NCBI GenBank assembly: GCA_030612095.1
Contig: JAUWOO010000022.1
Location: forward strand, 1 to 16,018
Direction: 5' to 3'
From: Thermoplasmatota archaeon
GTDB taxonomy: Archaea; Thermoplasmatota; E2; DHVEG-1
Length of the DNA: 16,018 bases
The position numbers and the translations under genes were made by a program. How positions within the stretch are numbered: the first letter of the stretch is position 1; every line of letters starts with the position of its first letter. A model generated the notes under the pieces. That model was given only the letters and a program-made list of their open reading frames with translations, searched no databases and had not been told where the DNA came from. Below, one piece after another: positions 14,396 to 16,018 of this stretch.

Positions 14396-15646
14396 ATGAA
14401 AATTTATCTAGAGGTTTACGGTTGCACGGCGAATAAAAGTGATGCAAGTTTAGTAAAAGGTCTTTTAAAAGAAGGAAATCATGAAATCGTTGAAAAAATA
14501 GATGATTCTGATGTAATTATTCTACTCACGTGCACGGTTATAGGAACCACCGAACAACGGATGTTGTCACGGTTGAGGGAATTTAAAAAAACAGGTAAGA
14601 AAATCATTGTAACTGGATGCATGGCATCTGCTCAATCTGATTTAGTTAAATCCATTGTACCAAACGCACAGTTACTACCACCCCAGTATGTTTATAACAT
14701 TCTTGATCTGCTGGATGATAAAAAAGTATCCTTCAAGACGAGAAATAAAACACTCTTGCCAAAATATTATGCAAATATAGCTGCCCCTATTTCCATCGCC
14801 GAAGGATGTATGTTCTCATGTTCCTACTGCATTACTTCCGTTGCAAGAGGCAAATTGAAAAGTTATCCAATAGATGAAGTCGTACAAGATGTATGCTCCG
14901 CATTAAGACAGGGCTGCAAAGAAATACAACTTACCGCCCAGGATACCGGTTCGTACGGTCTAGATTCAAATTATAATCTTGGTGAGCTTCTAACCAGCGT
15001 TTGTAAAGTCGAAGGAGAGTATAGAATAAGGGTTGGAATGGCGAATCCATATACTATCTTGAAAAATCTTGATTCTACCATTCAAGCCTTTAATAATACC
15101 AAAATTTACAAATTTCTGCACATACCAGTTCAATCTGGAGATAATGACATACTGAAAAAAATGAATAGAAAATACACAGTCGATGATTTTCTAGAAATAA
15201 TTAAAAAATTTAGAGATAACTATACAGATCCGGTCATTTCAACCGACATCATCGTTGGTTTTCCAACTGAAACAGATGAACAATTTCAACATACAATCGA
15301 TTTGCTAAAAACTGTAAAACCCGATATCACCAATATTACGCGGTATTCTTCACGACCCCATACCAAAGCAAAAGTAATGAAAGGTAGAGTAAGAACTGAT
15401 GTGGCCAAAGAACGCTCAAAAATTTTAACCAAACTATGTATCGAATTATCAGGGGAAAACAACCGTAGACATGTTGGGAGAAAATATACTGTGCTTATAA
15501 CTAAAAAGGGAAAAAACAATACAGTCATAGGCAGAACAGAAAACTATAAACCTGTTGTAATCAGAGAAAAGGCAGAGATGGGGAAAATTATACCTGTTAT
15601 AATAACGGATGCTGCTTCAACATATCTTTTCGGAAGGCTTATATAG
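14396..15646 (+). CDS. tRNA-t6A37 methylthiotransferase (archaeal MtaB/CDKAL1 type)
   Basis: A radical-SAM enzyme expected to convert t6A37 to ms2t6A37 in tRNA. The 416-residue protein has all three domains. The N-terminal UPF0004 domain has cluster cysteines C10 (YGCTANKSD), C46 (LTCTV) and C75 (VTGCMAS). The radical-SAM core has C138-x3-C142-x2-C145 (CMFSCSYC). A C-terminal TRAM domain at about 357-416 binds RNA. The N-terminal VYGCTANKSD and the short linker place it in the archaeal/eukaryotic e-MtaB group rather than MiaB, which modifies i6A; archaea lack i6A. Both iron-sulfur sites look complete. The gene follows lysS by 26 bases with no good ribosome site. Its substrate requires t6A, whose precursor enzyme YrdC is encoded at 5959-6558. 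The 3' end contains the TATA-like element for the next gene. Confidence 0.93.
   Translation: MKIYLEVYGCTANKSDASLVKGLLKEGNHEIVEKIDDSDVIILLTCTVIGTTEQRMLSRLREFKKTGKKIIVTGCMASAQSDLVKSIVPNAQLLPPQYVYNILDLLDDKKVSFKTRNKTLLPKYYANIAAPISIAEGCMFSCSYCITSVARGKLKSYPIDEVVQDVCSALRQGCKEIQLTAQDTGSYGLDSNYNLGELLTSVCKVEGEYRIRVGMANPYTILKNLDSTIQAFNNTKIYKFLHIPVQSGDNDILKKMNRKYTVDDFLEIIKKFRDNYTDPVISTDIIVGFPTETDEQFQHTIDLLKTVKPDITNITRYSSRPHTKAKVMKGRVRTDVAKERSKILTKLCIELSGENNRRHVGRKYTVLITKKGKNNTVIGRTENYKPVVIREKAEMGKIIPVIITDAASTYLFGRLI
15638..15646 (+). promoter_or_regulatory. Possible TATA box for the GAPDH gene, inside the preceding gene's end
   Basis: CTTATATAG overlaps the last codons and stop of the methylthiotransferase gene. 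It is centred 35 bases before ATG 15677, giving a leader of about 10 bases. ATTTGTG is repeated at 15656-15662 and 15664-15670, around the predicted transcript start. Confidence 0.4.
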
Positions 15647-15676
15647 AATCGCAATATTTGTGAATTTGTGGAAGGG

Positions 15677-16018
15677 ATGATTCGAGTAGCAATTAACGGT
15701 TTCGGAAGGATAGGAAGAAATGTCTTACGTGCAGCATTGGGACATTCTCAATATGGAAAAAAATTTGAAATAGTAGCAATAAACGATCTTGGAAATACTA
15801 AGATACTTGCCCATCTTCTCAAGTATGATTCAGTCTATGGAAAATTTGATGGCGAGATAAATGTCGAAGATGACAGTATCGAAATTAATGGAAAACAAAT
15901 AAAATTTTTCTCACAGGTTAATCCTTCGAAACTACCTTGGAACAACCTAGATATTGACGTTGTCGTCGAATCTACAGGATTATTCCGTACCAGGGAGGGA
16001 GCATCAAAACATCTTGAG
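15677..16018 (+). CDS. gap: Glyceraldehyde-3-phosphate dehydrogenase, bacterial/eukaryotic type (class I), N-terminal part
   Basis: The first 114 codons of a gene that runs off the window; the full enzyme has about 330-340 residues. The NAD-binding signature AINGFGRIGRN (5-15), IVAINDLGN (32-40), HLLKYDSVYGKFDG (46-59) and VVVESTGLF (95-103) are those of bacterial and eukaryotic class I GAPDH. They are not those of the archaeal class II enzyme, which starts with a GYGT(I/V)GKR-type motif. The enzyme interconverts glyceraldehyde-3-phosphate and 1,3-bisphosphoglycerate. Asp37 in the IND position suggests NAD preference. The active-site cysteine is beyond the window. The 30-base gap from the previous gene contains its own probable promoter; GGAAGGG directly abuts the ATG, closer than a normal ribosome site. 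Class I GAPDH in archaea is best known in haloarchaea and is generally taken as acquired from bacteria. Confidence 0.93.
   Translation, partial: MIRVAINGFGRIGRNVLRAALGHSQYGKKFEIVAINDLGNTKILAHLLKYDSVYGKFDGEINVEDDSIEINGKQIKFFSQVNPSKLPWNNLDIDVVVESTGLFRTREGASKHLE

Noticed and set aside
1..16018. CRISPR arrays, insertion sequences, tRNA or rRNA genes, toxin-antitoxin pairs
   Set aside because: I looked on both strands and saw no regularly spaced repeats, transposase-like proteins, terminal inverted repeats, tRNA TΨC/acceptor patterns or paired toxin-antitoxin frames.

Overview
The window looks like a chromosomal segment of an AT-rich archaeon. Several proteins are of archaeal or archaeal/eukaryotic type: alanyl-tRNA synthetase with the archaeal N-terminal zinc extension, class I lysyl-tRNA synthetase, deoxyhypusine synthase, type II methionine aminopeptidase, aMBF1 and Sec61-beta. 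TTTATA-type TATA boxes lie about 25-30 bases ahead of many starts. Some genes appear leaderless and others carry GGAGG/GGTG ribosome sites. A euryarchaeote, perhaps near Thermoplasmata, is my best guess, but the lineage is inferred from gene content only. I see no transposase, CRISPR array, phage gene, rRNA or tRNA.

Layout. (1) 1-1330, plus strand: the 3' part of a PLP decarboxylase (MfnA family), a hypoxanthine/adenine-type phosphoribosyltransferase whose true start seems to be a non-standard ATA codon, and a small zinc-ribbon membrane protein. (2) 1340-2350: small genes, namely a 67-residue two-helix membrane protein, a 47-residue zinc ribbon, and an unrecognised 52-residue protein on the minus strand. 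(3) 2350-4194, plus: a MEMO-family protein and deoxyhypusine synthase. (4) 4180-7933, minus: a tight five-gene operon reading coiled-coil protein, aMBF1, YrdC-type threonylcarbamoyl-AMP synthase, methionine aminopeptidase, creatininase-family protein. Its last gene overlaps the 3' end of deoxyhypusine synthase by 15 bases. (5) 8145-8843, minus: a DUF1614 membrane protein, divergent from alanyl-tRNA synthetase (8914-11643, plus). (6) 11785-11952, minus: a 55-residue Sec61-beta. (7) 12208-16018, plus: a helix-turn-helix/phosphoribosyltransferase regulator related to haloarchaeal GfcR, class I LysRS, a tRNA t6A methylthiotransferase, and the first 114 codons of a bacterial-type (class I) GAPDH.

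Most genes serve translation: tRNA charging (AlaRS, LysRS), tRNA position 37 modification (YrdC makes the t6A precursor; the methylthiotransferase would act on t6A), hypusination of aIF5A, N-terminal Met removal and membrane insertion. The most notable points are the ATA start at 525, the bacterial-type GAPDH downstream of a GfcR-like regulator, the small unrecognised proteins, and the creatininase-family protein with an altered second metal motif. I did not find a convincing undescribed multi-gene system.
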